A DNA stretch of 64,000 nt from Ascarosepion bandense (Eukaryota > Mollusca > Cephalopoda > Sepiida > Sepiidae). How positions within the stretch are numbered: position 1 is the stretch's first letter; each line of letters begins with the position of its first letter. The notes under the pieces were generated by a model that saw nothing but the letters and a program-made list of their open reading frames with translations, was not told where the DNA came from and searched no databases. The position numbers and the translations under genes are program-made. The stretch is from NCBI GenBank assembly GCA_037127315.1, contig JBBBDQ010001122.1:5056001-5120000 (forward strand), written 5' to 3'. Positions 1-11,870 of this stretch are shown here, one piece after another.

Positions 1-680
1 GATATTGACTGCAGCTGAGCTGTCATGTCGGGATTACAGATTCTCCGTTGGATTTTGTCAAAAACCCCGAGGTGAATAGCAAGGGTACCCGACCAGATGT
101 GGCAGCAGTATTCAATATACGGGCGGATGGTCGATTTATATATGTGCAAGATGGATTCAGACAGGAAAACTTCCTGGCCTTACACAGTGAACCGATCTTC
201 TTAGCTATGGATTTGATATAGTTATTCCGCTCGATGTCTTCTGAGAGAATTAGGCCGGAGGCGCAGTGTTTTGCTTTCAGGGAGGCTAGCCTGATCCATG
301 CTAATGGTGGGGGGGGGGGGGTAGGAGGATTGTCTCCAATGGTTAACAGTAACAGATAGCAGCTTCGTTCTGAAAGCATTAAAATTCACGAGCCATCTCT
401 TACTCCAGTCCACCACAGATTAGAGGTCGTTTTCAAGCTCAGCAGCGAGGTTCGCTTTGTCAGCATCGGCAGATTTTTAATAGAGGTGAGAGTAAACGGT
501 GGTGTCGTCAGCGTAGATGCCTACTTGGGATCTGATTACATCGGGGTGATCGTTAATGAAGATCAGTAAAAGCGTAGGACCTAGAATAGAGCCTTGAGGG
601 ACACCCGCGCTCGTATGATAGTATCGGAAGGCATGTCACTTCTTTGTGCGATTTGAAAGAAATGACTTGATTTCCTCAAA
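1..680 (-). mobile_element. Host LINE copy A: antisense reverse transcriptase fragment (decayed)
   Basis: Read on the minus strand this encodes part of a non-LTR reverse transcriptase. A G-V-P-Q-G-S-I-L block is at about 575-602, followed by [12 protein letters not shown] with YADD near 501-515. Next come A-D-K-A-N-L-A-A-E-L, the K-R-W-L-V-N-F-N motif near 380-400 and a thumb region ending at the window edge. Stops and small indels break the frame, so it is a relic. The same family recurs at 4464-5340, 56948-57066 and 57640-57930. It resembles the CR1/jockey-like LINEs common in molluscs, but the clade is a guess. It matters because the K-R-W-L-V segment is the insertion target of the large array downstream, and here the site is empty. 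Confidence 0.8.
388..397. other. Unoccupied insertion target ACGAGCCATC
   Basis: The ten-base core found at the array junctions is present here in its native context, antisense to the R-W-L-V codons of the host LINE. It is followed by TCTTACTCCAGTCC, which matches the right flank of the array (TCTTACCACAGTCC from 56957). It serves as the empty-site reference. Confidence 0.8.
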
Positions 681-730
681 GATGTAGTAGTATGTAGATG
701 AAAGTGTTCCCGCTGGGGGAAAAAAAACTC

Positions 731-753
731 ACTCTCTCTCTCTCTCTCTCTCT
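731..753. repeat. (CT)n microsatellite
   Basis: A run of CT dinucleotides closes the host LINE fragment. From here to about 1254 the sequence is AT-rich and I see no gene or recognisable element in it. Confidence 0.9.
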
Positions 754-1254
754 TTAATGACTTTCCTTTCAATATTGTACACAATGTAACTTTTCCTTTT
801 GTTAATACATGCTTTTTTTTGTTTTAAATCTTATTTTTACTCGGGCGCACATGAGTCCGCCAAATAGTTTACGGAACAAAGTGCACCAGGAGGCATAAAA
901 TGAAACTTTTTCCATCTTCACATCAAAGGGAATTATTCCCGCAACAGACTGTACTTGTTTACATCACCTCATTTTACGATGTGAGTGAAATCTTAAACGT
1001 TCTTAATATTTACTGAAGTTTCCGTTACTTTTGCAGATATTATATTCACTAACTAAAAAGACGGTGAATTAATTTAATTTTAGCGAAAATATAATGGAAT
1101 ATAAAAAAGGTTTGAGTTTTGTTTAACGGCATATCAACCTCTGTGGGTTATTTAATGCCAAAAAAAAGGTGGGATTTTAAGTTTTTAAATGATCAGTTAT
1201 AGTGAGAAGATTGATTTAGTCAGATTTTGATGAAAATTTTCTGTTTTTATTCTT

Positions 1255-1405
1255 TTTTATTTTAGAAAACTGAAAATGTCTTCTAGTTTTTTATTCAAAA
1301 ATTTTTTTGCTGAGAATATTATTTTTAATTTACTTAAAAAATGTGCTATGATAATTTTTTCTTTAAAAGTGTATTGTTGGTAATATTTTTTCTTCAAAAT
1401 GTATG
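1255..1405. repeat. AT-rich dispersed repeat, second copy at 63678-63830
   Basis: The words TTTTAGAAAACTGAAAATGT, TTGTTGGTAA and TTTTTCTTCAAAA occur here in the same order as near 63680-63790, with small gaps. It is a dispersed AT-rich family of unknown class. The unit boundaries are not clear from two copies. Confidence 0.6.
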
Positions 1406-1544
1406 TGCTTCTTCAGGGTTAAAAATGGTCCTGAGCAAGTGAAGCCTGTTGATCTTGGTGTGAATCATCTTTCATCGAATCTTAGGAACTGGCGCTACAA
1501 AATCACAAACACAGAACTGTACCAAATAAGAAAAACTACATCAC

Positions 1545-1850
1545 TTGCGTTGTGGTGCAGTGGATATCGGCTCAGAACGAGAAATCAAGGAGCCGAGTTC
1601 GAATTCCAGTTGAATTCATTGCATTCACTTTCGCGCAAATACACTTGGAAGAGGTATTAATCCGTCTCTTCCCTCCAGTTATGGGTTAAATAACAGGACA
1701 GAGTGGGTTCTATAGCCTTGACTGGCAACCAGTCTACCGCAGAAAGCAATGGCAACCTACTGCGAGATAATCATCTGCCCAGTCAGTCATGTCTCTTTCG
1801 AGACATGATCGCCCAAAGCGTGTATCACTTGAGGACTTAGCAGCAGCATA
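1545..1850 (+). repeat. tRNA-headed SINE, sense copy
   Basis: The start resembles a tRNA gene with an A-box-like TGGTGCAGTGGA near 1553 and a B-box-like GAGTTCGAATTCC near 1595. The body contains GCGCAAATACACTTGG, AGGTATTAATCCGTCTC, CTGGCAACCAGTCT and GACATGATCGCCCAAAG. The same words occur, reverse-complemented and in order, at 63165-63365, so this is a dispersed tRNA-derived SINE. A conserved central domain behind a tRNA head is typical of molluscan SINEs, including the Ceph-SINE group, but I cannot assign the family. No open reading frame of interest lies in it. Confidence 0.7.
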
Positions 1851-2224
1851 AACTAAAAATGAATATAACATGTAATTCGAAAACAAAATGTAATGGCATA
1901 AGACGTTGACGTTCAACACTACTTCAGAAAGAAGATTATGTAGAACCCCACTCAGTATCATAAATACTGGAAAGAGCGATAACAACTACTGGAATTGATA
2001 AGCCTATTTTCCTGAAAAATTTAATCAAATAAAAACTAAATTTTACTCGACAGGATTAATGACTGCTTGGTCAATGACAGCCAGATGTTTCCTTATAAAG
2101 AGCTCCTTGACCGGTTACCAACCACAATTAGAACCCAGTTTGCCTTGCTATTTAACTGGTATAGGTGGGGAGAAGAAACGAGTTCATGCCTTTTCAAATG
2201 ATATGTATGTGAAAGTAAATGTCA

Positions 2225-2440
2225 CGAGCATGACAGGAATTTGTAATCTGCTCGCTAAGTTTCACATTCCGAGACGCGAACCATTACACTATGTGCCTAG
2301 TGAGCATTTCGACGTGATGAAGTGGCTAGCAAGCGTGTCTCGCAAAATCAATTGTGATTGGGTAGTGAGTTCGATCCTCACTGAGAGCCCCATACTTTCG
2401 GCCTTGCGCCACATGTAAGCCACGCTAAAAAAAAATTAAC
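2225..2440 (+). repeat. Probable second tRNA-derived SINE
   Basis: A tRNA-like block runs from AGTGGCTAGCAAGC near 2322 to a B-box-like GAGTTCGATCCTC near 2369. It ends in an A-rich tail (2428-2436). The cloverleaf arms are imperfect, so a working tRNA gene is unlikely. Only one copy is in the window. Confidence 0.5.
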
Positions 2441-2697
2441 ATTCAGTTTATTTCCAACATGTTATTGAAAAATTACTCAAAAATTGATTGAATCAATTTT
2501 AGAATCGTTCTTTTACAATGAAATGCACCAATTACCAAAACGTTAACGTAAGTTCATAGAATGCCTAGAAAAACACTGATGACTGAATAATTACGCTATT
2601 AATTTATATAAACAAATGGACACTTTTTTTTTTTGTCTATACTTCTGAGATGAGGTAGTATTTATATAATTTCCACTGTTAGGACTGTTGCCTTAAT

Positions 2698-2967
2698 CTT
2701 TGTTGCCATGTTTACGTTTTGGCCGCTGTACACTCCGGCCTTTTTCAGGTACGGTTGTGGATTCAATACCTGACTACAGCAGTGGTGAACAAATAACTTA
2801 GATGGTTGAGGTAAAGGGAGATAACTACATGGCTTCCAGAAGTGGCATCGCACATGGAAGGAGAATGAGATACCCCAGTGATCGAAATAAAGGGTTCGGT
2901 TGGAAATTCCTAGCACCTGAAGAAGGCCAGAACGTACAACGGCCGAAACGTAGCAACAAAAGATAAG
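2698..2967. mobile_element. MITE-like element with about 50-bp terminal inverted repeats
   Basis: The left end (2698-2750, containing ACGTTTTGGCCGCTGTACA and CCGGCCTTTTTCAGGTA) is the imperfect reverse complement of the right end (2915-2967, containing CCTGAAGAAGGCCAG and ACGGCCGAAACGTAGC). The 160-bp interior has no coding capacity. The layout fits a short non-autonomous DNA transposon. No target duplication is certain. Confidence 0.7.
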
Positions 2968-4280
2968 GACAACAGTCCGAACAGTGTAAATAATCTAATT
3001 TTTTTTATACAGGTTTTCCCCGTTATATGAAAATAAGTTTCTTCGAATGCTTTTTGAAGCAAAACAAAAAACAATTACAATTAATTTATATGAGGCAAAT
3101 GTTTTTAGCGTTCTCAGTCCCCAAGAAGATAAGTTTCTTCTGTGTCTGTCTGCCTCGATAACAGAGGTCAAGACTCGTCCCCTGCTAGGGAATTGATGCA
3201 CAACATAAACGAAGATAAAGCACAGATGCTTTCAAAGTTATGGCAGCTTTATGTTGAAATGCCGTGTTTAGTACCAGGGAAAGGCGCTTGATGGCGTCAC
3301 TCTCGCTGCTCGAGTGCGCGCTATAAAATAAAACACTGAATACTATTAGACTGAGTCATCAATAATTTCCCTATTTTTTATCAATTTAATTCTTCCAAAA
3401 ATAAAGTACTCTTATATTTTATTCAATTATAAAGGATGAAGCAAATGTCACGCATCATTAGGATAATTTTTTAAAATTTTAAGTACACATAAAAATTTTA
3501 AATTGGTATTTGTGTTGTTCAAAAAAGGTATTTTTTCAAAACGCATTTCAATACATTTTACTCTAAGGAAAAAAAAGAAATGTAATGTTTATGTCGGAAT
3601 TTTCGGTGGGAATTTGGAAGCAACGGCTTTATACCCACAGGCCAAACAGCTCTTTCTAAAAAGTACTGGGAATTAAAAGCAAGTAACTTAAATCCCTAGA
3701 TAAAATGGAAGCTCATAGGCAAGGCTAGGACCCCTAATAGCTTAAGAGATAGATATAATCTATGTTTGATAGAAAAAAATAAAATTTTGAAATTTCAATA
3801 CCAAAATATACACCTAAATAAACGAAGGGAGATCATAAGTATGTGTCGCCATAGAAATAAGTACAAATTACAATAATTATCCTACTGTTCCAAATAGACA
3901 AATTAAGGTTTTTTAAATCTTCCCACAACCTACCACTACTAATTCAAGGTTCAGGCCACATACCTTCCACTACCAAAGAGAAATTACTACTAAATTTTCT
4001 CCTAGCTCTACTCTAATAAAACCAATATCTCCTAAGCCCTTCCTTTACCTAAGCTTTTTTTCTCATTCTTTGTTTATAAGGGGTTGAAGAATGTGTGTCT
4101 TAAATGACATGTTGAAAACGGCTATTTCCCCGCTAAGTTTTATCTGAATTTACAGATAAATATTCGCTCTGTAAATTAAATTTACATTGATCTCACTATT
4201 GGATCAGTTTTAATATTTTCACGATATTACGAGAATCCTCCCTGATTATTTATCAATACTATCCTGGATTTTTACCGTCG

Positions 4281-4281
<1 letters not shown>
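2968..4281. other. AT-rich sequence without recognisable genes
   Basis: Both strands show only short open frames with no recognisable protein motif. A short GC-richer patch near 3265-3320 (GGCGCTTGATGGCGTCAC) may be a repeat fragment. I found no second copy in the window. Confidence 0.6.

Positions 4282-4319
<38 letters not shown>
4282..4319. repeat. (TA)n microsatellite
   Basis: An uninterrupted TA run abuts the perfect inverted repeat that follows. Confidence 0.95.
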
Positions 4320-4321
<2 letters not shown>

Positions 4322-4405
4322 CGAAAATCTAAGTGAGCCAATTTTTCCCTGTCGAGCTGTTAAGCGAACCCGTGGTAGGTTATTGGCTCACTTAGATTTT
4401 CGATT
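4319..4405. repeat. Perfect 24-bp inverted repeat with 39-bp spacer
   Basis: 4319-4342 and 4382-4405 are exact reverse complements (the arm contains CGAAAATCTAAGTGAGCCAA). The spacer includes GAGCTGTTAAGCGAACCCGT. It could be a very short foldback element or the end of a larger one. The left arm touches the TA run, which could serve as a TA target. Confidence 0.85.
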
Positions 4406-4463
4406 TTGTTTGCTCTACTTTCGCGTTGGGTGCTTTGTGCACTCTGCTTTCGTATTTTTTATT

Positions 4464-5340
4464 TATTTTTTTTTTTTAATCGTTTCACCCCAAGCAAGGC
4501 ATTCCACTGCCACTATTGCGCTTGGGGCTACATAGGGGAAGGTAAATAGAAAGAGTGGTTAGATATAGGAAATGTCAGAAGGGGGGTCATAGGTAGTTGG
4601 GAGGATGGGAAGAGTGTTTGAAAGAATGGAAGTGAGTTATTGTGTTAAGAGGTGTTCATTGACCTTAAATTTAAACTCCTGGAGATTGTAGCCGTCGGGG
4701 AAGCAGTCATGTGGAAGGGAATTCCAGAGTCGGGAAGTACGAGAAAATAAGCTGTTGGAGTAGAAGTTGCGGTTGCATTTTATCGGTTTCACTGTAAAGG
4801 GTGGGATTTAGTTGCTAATCTAGTATCTCGTGCAAATTCGAACCTAGGAGGCACCAGTGATCTAAGTTCATCGGAGCAGAAGCCATGGAAGTATTTATAG
4901 AAGAGACACAGAGAAGCCACGTCGCGCCGGTGAGAGAGAGACTGCAGGCGGTCTGCCAAGTCAGTATCGATCACATTACAGACCCTCCGCTGTACCTTGT
5001 CTAGAAGCCCAAGGAGAATAGCAGGGGCACCCGACCAGATATGGCAACAGTATTCAATGCACGGGCGGATGGTAGATTTATAAATGTGCAGGATAGATTC
5101 AGACGGAAAAAAAAACCCGGGCCCTGCACAGAGAACCGAATTTCATAGCAGCGGATTTAGCAATGGATTCGATATAGTCATTCCACTTGAGGTCCACTGA
5201 AAGTGTGAGACCAAGGAGGCGCAGTGTTTTACTCTTTGGGAGGCAAGCCTGGTCCATGCTAATGGGAGGTAGGTGCGGTTGTCTATGATGGTTAATTGAT
5301 AGTAGCTTCGTTTTAGAAGTATTAAAATTTACGAGCCATC
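4464..5340 (-). mobile_element. Host LINE copy B, 3' part, interrupted by the array
   Basis: The poly(T) at 4464-4477 is the antisense poly(A) tail of a LINE running leftward. From there the minus strand reads into the C-terminal region (4789-4974, with R-D-V-A-S-L-C-L-F-Y-K-Y and P-P-R-F-E), then the thumb region with S-M-D-Q-A-C-L-P-K-S-K-T-L-R. It ends at the W-L-V-N-F-N motif, cut by the array at 5340. The other half resumes at 56948. The total length of about 1 kb means the copy was already 5'-truncated when the array entered. It is the same family as 1-680 and 57640-57930. Confidence 0.8.
5331..5340. other. Left array boundary, target core
   Basis: ACGAGCCATC is preceded by host LINE sequence (TATTAAAATTT) and followed at once by the 5' end of unit 1. 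Comparison with the empty site at 388-397 fixes the boundary to within the length of the duplicated target. Confidence 0.8.
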
Positions 5341-5448
5341 TTCCTCCCCATAATTGCGTTCCGTGGTTTTTATGGGCAGGATCAAGGTGTAGTATCTGTT
5401 CCATAGTAGCGTTTGCTGACACTGTGGTTTGACTGGCAATCAATTCCA

Positions 5449-5467
5449 CTCGAGTTCATTGCTCGAG
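5449..5467 (+). promoter_or_regulatory. 5' UTR hairpin H1 of U1
   Basis: CTCGAG and CTCGAG pair around the loop TTCATTG. The stem bases differ from those of U5, U6/U8 and U9, yet pairing is kept. A role in the element RNA is inferred. Confidence 0.6.
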
Positions 5468-5543
5468 CAGCGTAAAAGTAGTGGCTATTTTATAGCTGCG
5501 AAACACCGGAAGCGATTGTCAGGTGTTCGGCCTCTTGGGAGGC

Positions 5544-7448
5544 ATGGCCGCGGAAAGAGGCCAGAGGTGATCGTTCCTCCCACCACGGACTCGGTGGGAG
5601 GGAAGGAGGGTGACTGGCAATTACCGCCACGGGAGTCACCCTCAGTTCCAGAAGTATCAGGATCCGGACCAGTACCGGCACCGGTAGTAGCTCCAGCTTC
5701 TCCCAAACCTTCGACCTCTGGTTGGACAGGAGGCAAGGTCCCACTAAAGGGAGAACAGTATTACGAAAGAACCAGAGGCAAAAATATGCCGAATATATTA
5801 AGGGCACGGAGCTGCTGTCGGTGCCCGGACCGAGTTGGCCGAAATCGAGGCCCGAATTGTGACGCTCATTACAAAGGATCTGAAGACCAAGAAATACATG
5901 GGCATCAGCAGAGACAGCCTCGAAGAAGCTATTAAGGCCCTGAATATTAAGGCTAAGGCGGTGGCAAGGCAGAGCAGTGCAAGTTGGGACGTCTTGCTGG
6001 GTACGGCCGACGAGGCAAAACGTTTGGCTGGAGTGGTTCTCGAAACCAAGACCCTCCAGATCCAAACGGAATACATGGGGATGTGCAAGCGCAAAATCAC
6101 CTTGCATGGCGTCCCCATGGATATTTCCCAAAATCACATCGGCGCCTTCTTCGCTCAGTACGGGAAGGTGGCTGAGGTGTCCGCTCTAAGTTCAAAAGCA
6201 GGCTTCCTGACCGGTGATATGGTCCTGCAGGTGACCTTGTCTAAACAGCAAATCAAGGAGATACCTAATATTCTCACCTGCAGGAAGCGTGCTATCTTTG
6301 TGATAGTGGAGGGCAGGAAGCCTTGCTGTTGGGTCTGCGGGCCGCGGAGCACGTCGCCAAGGCGTGTACGGCCAGGAATCCGGCCCCTAAGGCCCAACCA
6401 ACCAAGAAGCCTGAAGGACCGGCGCCAGCATCACCAGCAGCAGCTACATCAGCACCACCAACACCAAAGGCACCAGTGAACAAGGAGGGAGAGTGGCAGG
6501 TGGTGAGCAGGAAAAAACCGAAAACGCCTTCACCTGTGAAGGTGCCATCACCTGCCAAGGCTCCAGCAAAACCTAAAGAGACGCCTCCCAAAAAATCTCC
6601 TCCCAAACAGAGGAAGGGAAGAAGGAAGTCCTTCCCCGCAAAAAGAAGAACGTATGGAAGTGGAGAGATCGGCATCCCTGAAGCGGGGGAGAGAGGAGGA
6701 GGTGGAAGAGCATCAAGAAAACCCAAAAACCCGGAGAAGGAGCAGAAGCAGGGACAAAAAGTCCCGAAAAGAAAAATGTTCGTCTGTTCCGGTGTCGCCC
6801 GTAAGACTGTCTTACGCGGAGAAGGCAAGAAGCCTTCCCGCATCCCCGCGTAAAGCTTCCCAGTCCCCAACCTTGAATTTGACCCCCCTCAGGAAAATCA
6901 GATCTGCAACCCCCACTCCCTCCCCGACTCCTACTCCCACTCCCGCTAGGGCAAAAAAGAATAAAGACCTCCCGCGTGGGGAGGCAGTGATGAAGGTGAA
7001 TGACAGCATTCCAGCCGAGTGGTCGTCGCAGCGGCGTAAGCTGCTCAGACCACTCCTCAAACTTACCCTTCCCCAAGGTGGATGGGTTATCCACTGAGGA
7101 CCCAAGAAAACTTTTCCCAGGCCCCAGGGGTCATTACTCTGGTCCGCAATACCGGAGGGAACCTGAGGGTCTGGGAACACATTGCTGAAGCCCGGAGGAC
7201 TTACCCAAAACTGTGCATGGTGAAAGAAAACACACCGGAGTTAAAAAAGATGGCCAAGAAAAATTGTTCGGGGAGGTTCCCAGTTTTGATCCACCCATGC
7301 TTATATAGGGTGGTTAAAACTTACGTACCCCACGGACGTCGGCGGTATTGTCTTGGACGGACGGATTACGTCCGATGTTGGTACAGGGTCCCTAGGACAG
7401 TCCGTCGGGGTCCCGTCTACCCGAGATTTCTACCCGGTATGCGAGTAG
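5544..7448 (+). pseudogene. ORF1 of U1, RNA-binding protein, multiply frameshifted
   Basis: The start is the conserved ATG behind the GCCTC-TTGG-GAGGC hairpin. All ORF1 parts can be followed in shifting frames. A P-P-T-T-D-S-V-G-G-K-E-G-D-W start is followed by the RRM-like segment (I-T-L-H-G-V-P-M-D near 6095-6120) and the CCHC knuckle near 6330-6375, broken inside by one lost base. The SP/TP-rich basic linker comes next, then the C-terminal domain with P-G-V-I-T-L-V-R-N-T-G-G-N. I count at least six frame changes: near 5555, 5775, 6345, 6640, 7070 and 7315. This copy would not make a full protein unless some indels are assembly errors. ORF2 follows after 49 nt. Confidence 0.8.
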
Positions 7449-7497
7449 AGCCGTTTGTTGCATGTCTTACTCTGTTTTTTCGTTACAGGTCTAAAGA

Positions 7498-10400
7498 ATG
7501 TCTATTAAGATAGCCAGTATAAATGCGAAGGGCCTGAGGGATCGGGGTAAGGCGGCTCGCCTGCTTCGTGACCTCTTGTCCTTCGGCGTGGATGTGGCCG
7601 CGATCCAAGAGACTCACTTTGTTTGCGAAGTCGACTCGTGTGTGCTGTCTAACGACTTTGTCGTTTATTCAGCATATGGGAGCCGGCTGGCCAGAGGTGT
7701 TTCTTTGCTGGTCAAGCGTACCCTGGACGCGAGGGTGGACCTTGTCCATGTCGGTGCCGAGGGCCGGCTGATCGTGGCCGATATTGCAGTGAAAAGCAAG
7801 TCGTTCCGGCTGATTGTGGTTTATGCGCCCAATGTTCAAGGTGAGCGTGTCTCTTTCTTTCGGCTGTTGGAGCCCTTCATGGTGCATTCAACACGGCTAA
7901 TCTTAGTTGGGGACTGGAATGCCGTCCTAACCCCCAAATGGGATAGAGGAAGGGGCGCTAGCGGGTGGAGTGGTGATCGTAGCCTGGTTGATCTGATCGG
8001 CGAATTTTGGTCTCGTCGATAGATACCGGGTCGATCATCCGGATGGGAGCATGTGGACGTGGACGCATAGTTGGCCTTCTACCCGGGTATCTGCGTACCT
8101 GGATAGGATGTTAGTGAGAGAAGCCGACATAGACTTCTTAGAATGTCCAACGTTCCACTGGTTAGGCTACTCGGACCACAAACTTGTTTGTGCCCGGGTG
8201 GCGTTAGACTTTAGGCCTAGGTTGGCTGGTTATTGGAAGTTCAATCAGTCCTTACTGGACAGGCGGGACTTTCGTGACCAGCTGACAAAACTAGTGCAGC
8301 GGGCGTTAATTGGGCGAGTCATTGGGAGTAAGTGGTGGGTTAACCTTAAGGACTCCATTAGGTCTTTCGCCACCAAATATAGCCAGCGGCTCAACCTTAG
8401 ATAAGGCTGCGGAGGCAAAGACACTTAGTGCTAATTTCGCCCGGGCGGAGGCTGGTGGGGATCCCCTAGAAATAGCCTTAGCCAGGGAGGCCCTGGAGCG
8501 CTCGACTAGCGGGCGCTACATGGGTCAGGTAATTAGGGCTAAGTTAAGCAAGATGTCTTCCGAAGCTGTGAACATGGGCGCGGAACTGCGCAAGGAAGAA
8601 ATTCGCCATGCCGGCGACCGGTACATTCGAGAGGTACGCGACCCGGAGGGACATCTCCTTAGGTCCACCGACGACATGTGCGAGGCGTTCCGGCAGCATT
8701 TCGAGCACCGATTTACCAAGGAGCCTGGTCTCCGTGACGAGGAGTTTCGCAGCTATTTGGCTGACTTTCCCCGGCTTTTGCCGGCTGAAGCGGCTAGCTG
8801 CGAAGGGGAGATTACGGAGGACGAAATCTACGTGGCTTTGAAGAAGGTCGGCAGTGGCAAGTCGCCAGGTTTGGATGGTTTGCCCTATGAAATGTACTTG
8901 AGGATGTCGCACCTTTTTGTCCCGCTCTTGGCTGTCGTGTTCAACCACTGGTTTCGGCAGGGGTCCATCCCCGGTCGGATCACCAGGGGGCGTGATCACG
9001 CGGTTGAGAAAAGGCAAGAAGGTTGGGAGGGAACTAGATGACTACAGGCCCATAACTCTGCTAAACACAGAGTTAAAGATTTTGGCCAAGATCCTGACGA
9101 ATCGCTTGCAGCTAGTTGCCGAGTCTCTGTTGGAACCGGATCAGACTTGTTCTGTGAAGGGGAGAACAATTCAGAGCAACCTGCACTTGATTCGCACGAT
9201 CATAGAGGGTGTAGAAGACGACGATGAGGCCGCGCTGATCAATTTAGATCAGTCCAAGGCATTTGATAGGATTGACCATGGCTACCTGGCTGCTGTCCTG
9301 CAGGCCGCCGGATTCAAACCCGACTTCAGCCGCTGGATTAGCCTTCTGTATCGCTCCCCCAAGGCTGTGGTACAGGTGAACGGGAAGCTGTCGGGCGCTT
9401 TCGCGCTGTCTAGGTCGGTCCGACAGGGTTGTCCACTGTCTTCTCTCCTTTATGTCCTCGCGTTGGAGCCCCTCCTTCGCAGGCTAAGGGACGAGACGGG
9501 CAGTCCGGTCCTGCGTGGAATTGAAGTCCCTGGTGGAGCTCGAGCCAGGGTTTCCGCGTACGCCGATGACGTAACGACCTTTGTGTCCTCCCGCAGGGAC
9601 ATAGAGGCGGTACACCAGGCGCTTGTACGGTACGAGAAAGGTGACAGGGGCCAGAATTAACTGCGACAAGTCATCCGGCTTGCGGTTAGGTGCCTGGAAG
9701 GGAGTTTCCCTCCCGGGGCCCTTCAGCTGGACGGACGGGCCGGTCAAGCTCCTCGGAGTTTGGTTCGGTCCGGACTTACAGCTGGAGAAAAACTGGTCAG
9801 AAGTACTGGCAAAGGTCGGCGCGTCGGTCAAGATTTGGCGTCGACGGGGTCTCTCCGTGAAGGGCTTGGCGGAGGTGTGTAACACATACCTCTTTCCCAT
9901 GATCCTTTACCGGCTGTCAGTACTTCCCCTTTGTGACGATCATGAGAAGGCGCTCGAGCGTTTGCTATTCTCCTGTCTGTGGAGAGGACGCAAACACATG
10001 GTCGACAAAGGAGTCTGTTGCCTCCGTCCGTGTCAAGGGGGTCTGGGGATGCCACACTTGAGGAGCCACGTGCTCGCTTCAAGGTTGGCATTCCTCAGGC
10101 GCGCGTTGGAGGAAGATCGGTTGCTTGCGGGGGTAGTGAGGGACATGTTCCCTTGCCTTACCATCACGCCCCCGACCCTATGGCTGACCGTCAGGCCTTG
10201 GGTGCGACCGAAATTCCTGCTCGAATGTCTGGCGGCTTTACAGGCCATTCCACGGTCCAGTGACCTTTCACAGCCTAGGAAAATCTTCTATCGGGGATTA
10301 GTGGAGGGTGCCGTGAAGGATAAGCTGTGGAGTAAGCTCGGCATGTCGAGAGTGGAGTACCGCTCTCATTGGTCTTGGGCGCCAGGCGCGGATTGGCTCA

Positions 10401-10921
10401 GCAACTCTGAGTTTTCTCTGACCTGGCGATTGGCTCGGAATGGTTTGTCGCTCAATGACAAGCGTTTCGCAATGGGCCTGGCGGATTTGCCAGATTGTGA
10501 ACGTTGCAACCTTGGAATTAAGGAGACGTCTGCGCACGCCTTCTTCCATTGTTCGCGCGTTCGCCCGTTGTGGGCGCGTGTCGGCGAGTTGACTGCTCGT
10601 ATCGCGCCGCGGGAGCTTGTGCTCATTGATCGCGCATACGCTGTGGACAATGTGTCGCCCCCGTACTCTGGAGTGAAGCGGATGGTGTTTCTGTCGCTAC
10701 TGGCCACGGCTAGAATGGTGATTTGGATGACGCGTCTGGAGGAAGTCTTGCGGGGAGGTCGTCTTTCGGATCAGGATCTAATCCGATATTTTGAGCACCA
10801 GCTCAAAATGAAGATTAGAACTGAACGGAAACGGCTGCACCCGACAGACTTTAGCAAAAGGTGGATATATGCAGCGAGCCTGGTTCGTGTGACCGGGGCT
10901 AGTCTTGATTTTCTTTTTTAG
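7498..10921 (+). pseudogene. ORF2 of U1, endonuclease-reverse transcriptase, four one-base insertions
   Basis: It begins M-S-I-K-I-A-S-I-N-A-K-G and shows the APE endonuclease motifs (I-Q-E-T-H, V-V-Y-A-P-N, G-D-W-N, S-D-H-K), the RT with Y-A-D-D near 9560 and the C-terminal CCHC finger near 10500. The frame shifts by single extra bases near 8006 (T run), 8394 (T), 8987 (G run) and 9640 (A run). Otherwise it closely matches the open ORF2 of U7. Three of the four indels lie in short homopolymers, so sequencing or polishing error is a real alternative to decay. Confidence 0.85.
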
Positions 10922-11615
10922 ATCTGCTGCTCGCATCGGGGTGGATTCCTCTTTGGAACCCCTCCCGTGGTTAAGGTAAAGTATTCTTTTGTGTACCTAG
11001 TTAATGTGAGTGAGTGGGTTTGTCCTAGCCTGTTCCCGGCTCCCTTGCTTTTGTTATGATCCAGTTCGAGATCCCCATTGTCCAGAGTTATTTTGTCCCG
11101 TTTCATTCTCGGCTGGGTCAGCCTTATATACTCTCCAGTCCATTTTATTTTTGTACCCTGCTTCTCCATTCCCCTTAGAAAGAGAGCGGCTTGATTTTGT
11201 CTCTACAGGCAGAATACAGTGGCCTCTTTAATTATGTGGGTGTGTTTGGGCCTTACTAACATTAATGTATAAATATTCATTTGAAATTGTTTTTGTTTTG
11301 GGGATTTTTTGTTTCTTCATACCCCCGTCCCATCATATCATTTCATGTACAAATTTTTAAAGTTATTTTTGTATTATATTTGTATATAGTAATAAAATTT
11401 TTATGTACATTTGGGGCGTTTTTAGGTCCCCGGTATGTTTTGCGGTATTTTGGTGCTTGATAAGTATGAGTGGTTGATGGACAAATTCTTATGGTGAATG
11501 AGAATCATTGTAACGTATGTATGGGTCGTGAATCTGATTAGCTAGGTATAGGATAGAGTAGCTGAAGACCACCCCAAGTTTTGTTCCCCCTCCCAGTTTT
11601 TGGCCTTGAGCCACA

Positions 11616-11650
11616 ATTTGTATTTATACAAATAAATAAAACGAGCCATC
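11616..11650 (+). other. U1 3' hairpin, tail and target core
   Basis: ATTTGTA and TACAAAT (11616-11633) pair around the loop TTTA. The tail AAATAAA follows, then ACGAGCCATC at 11641-11650. The hairpin is the 3'-terminal RNA structure seen, in varied sequence, in every unit. Confidence 0.75.
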
Positions 11651-11870
11651 TTCCTCCCCATAATTGCGTTCCGTGGTTTTTATGGGTAGGATCAAAGTGT
11701 AGTATCTGTTCCATAGTAGCCTTATACTATATCTGTGGTTTCGGGATTATCTGCGTCTCCACCCAAGTTTATTGCTTGTGGCAGAGTGGAAAAGTAGCGA
11801 CCTTAACCGGTCGTGAAACACCGGAGGACAGTTGTCCAGTTTTTCTTTTTTTGAGGCCTCTTAGGAGGCA

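Larger units (their letters stand above)
5341..11640 (+). mobile_element. Array unit U1 (full length, both ORFs frameshifted)
   Basis: The 5' UTR runs from 5341 to 5543 and ORF1 from 5544 to 7448. ORF2 spans 7498-10921 and the 3' UTR 10922-11640, with an AATAAA at 11391-11396. The tail AAATAAATAAA runs directly into the core at 11641. The 5' UTR belongs to the same type as U6 and U8 (GACTGGCAATCAATTCCA). The 3' UTR is nearly identical to that of U2. Confidence 0.85.

Noticed and set aside
1545..1620. A possible tRNA gene
   Set aside because: The A- and B-box-like words are there, but the acceptor arm does not pair and the block continues into a repeated SINE body.
4282..4319. Microsatellite as a regulatory or replication origin signal
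   Set aside because: It is a plain TA run. No associated motif supports a function.
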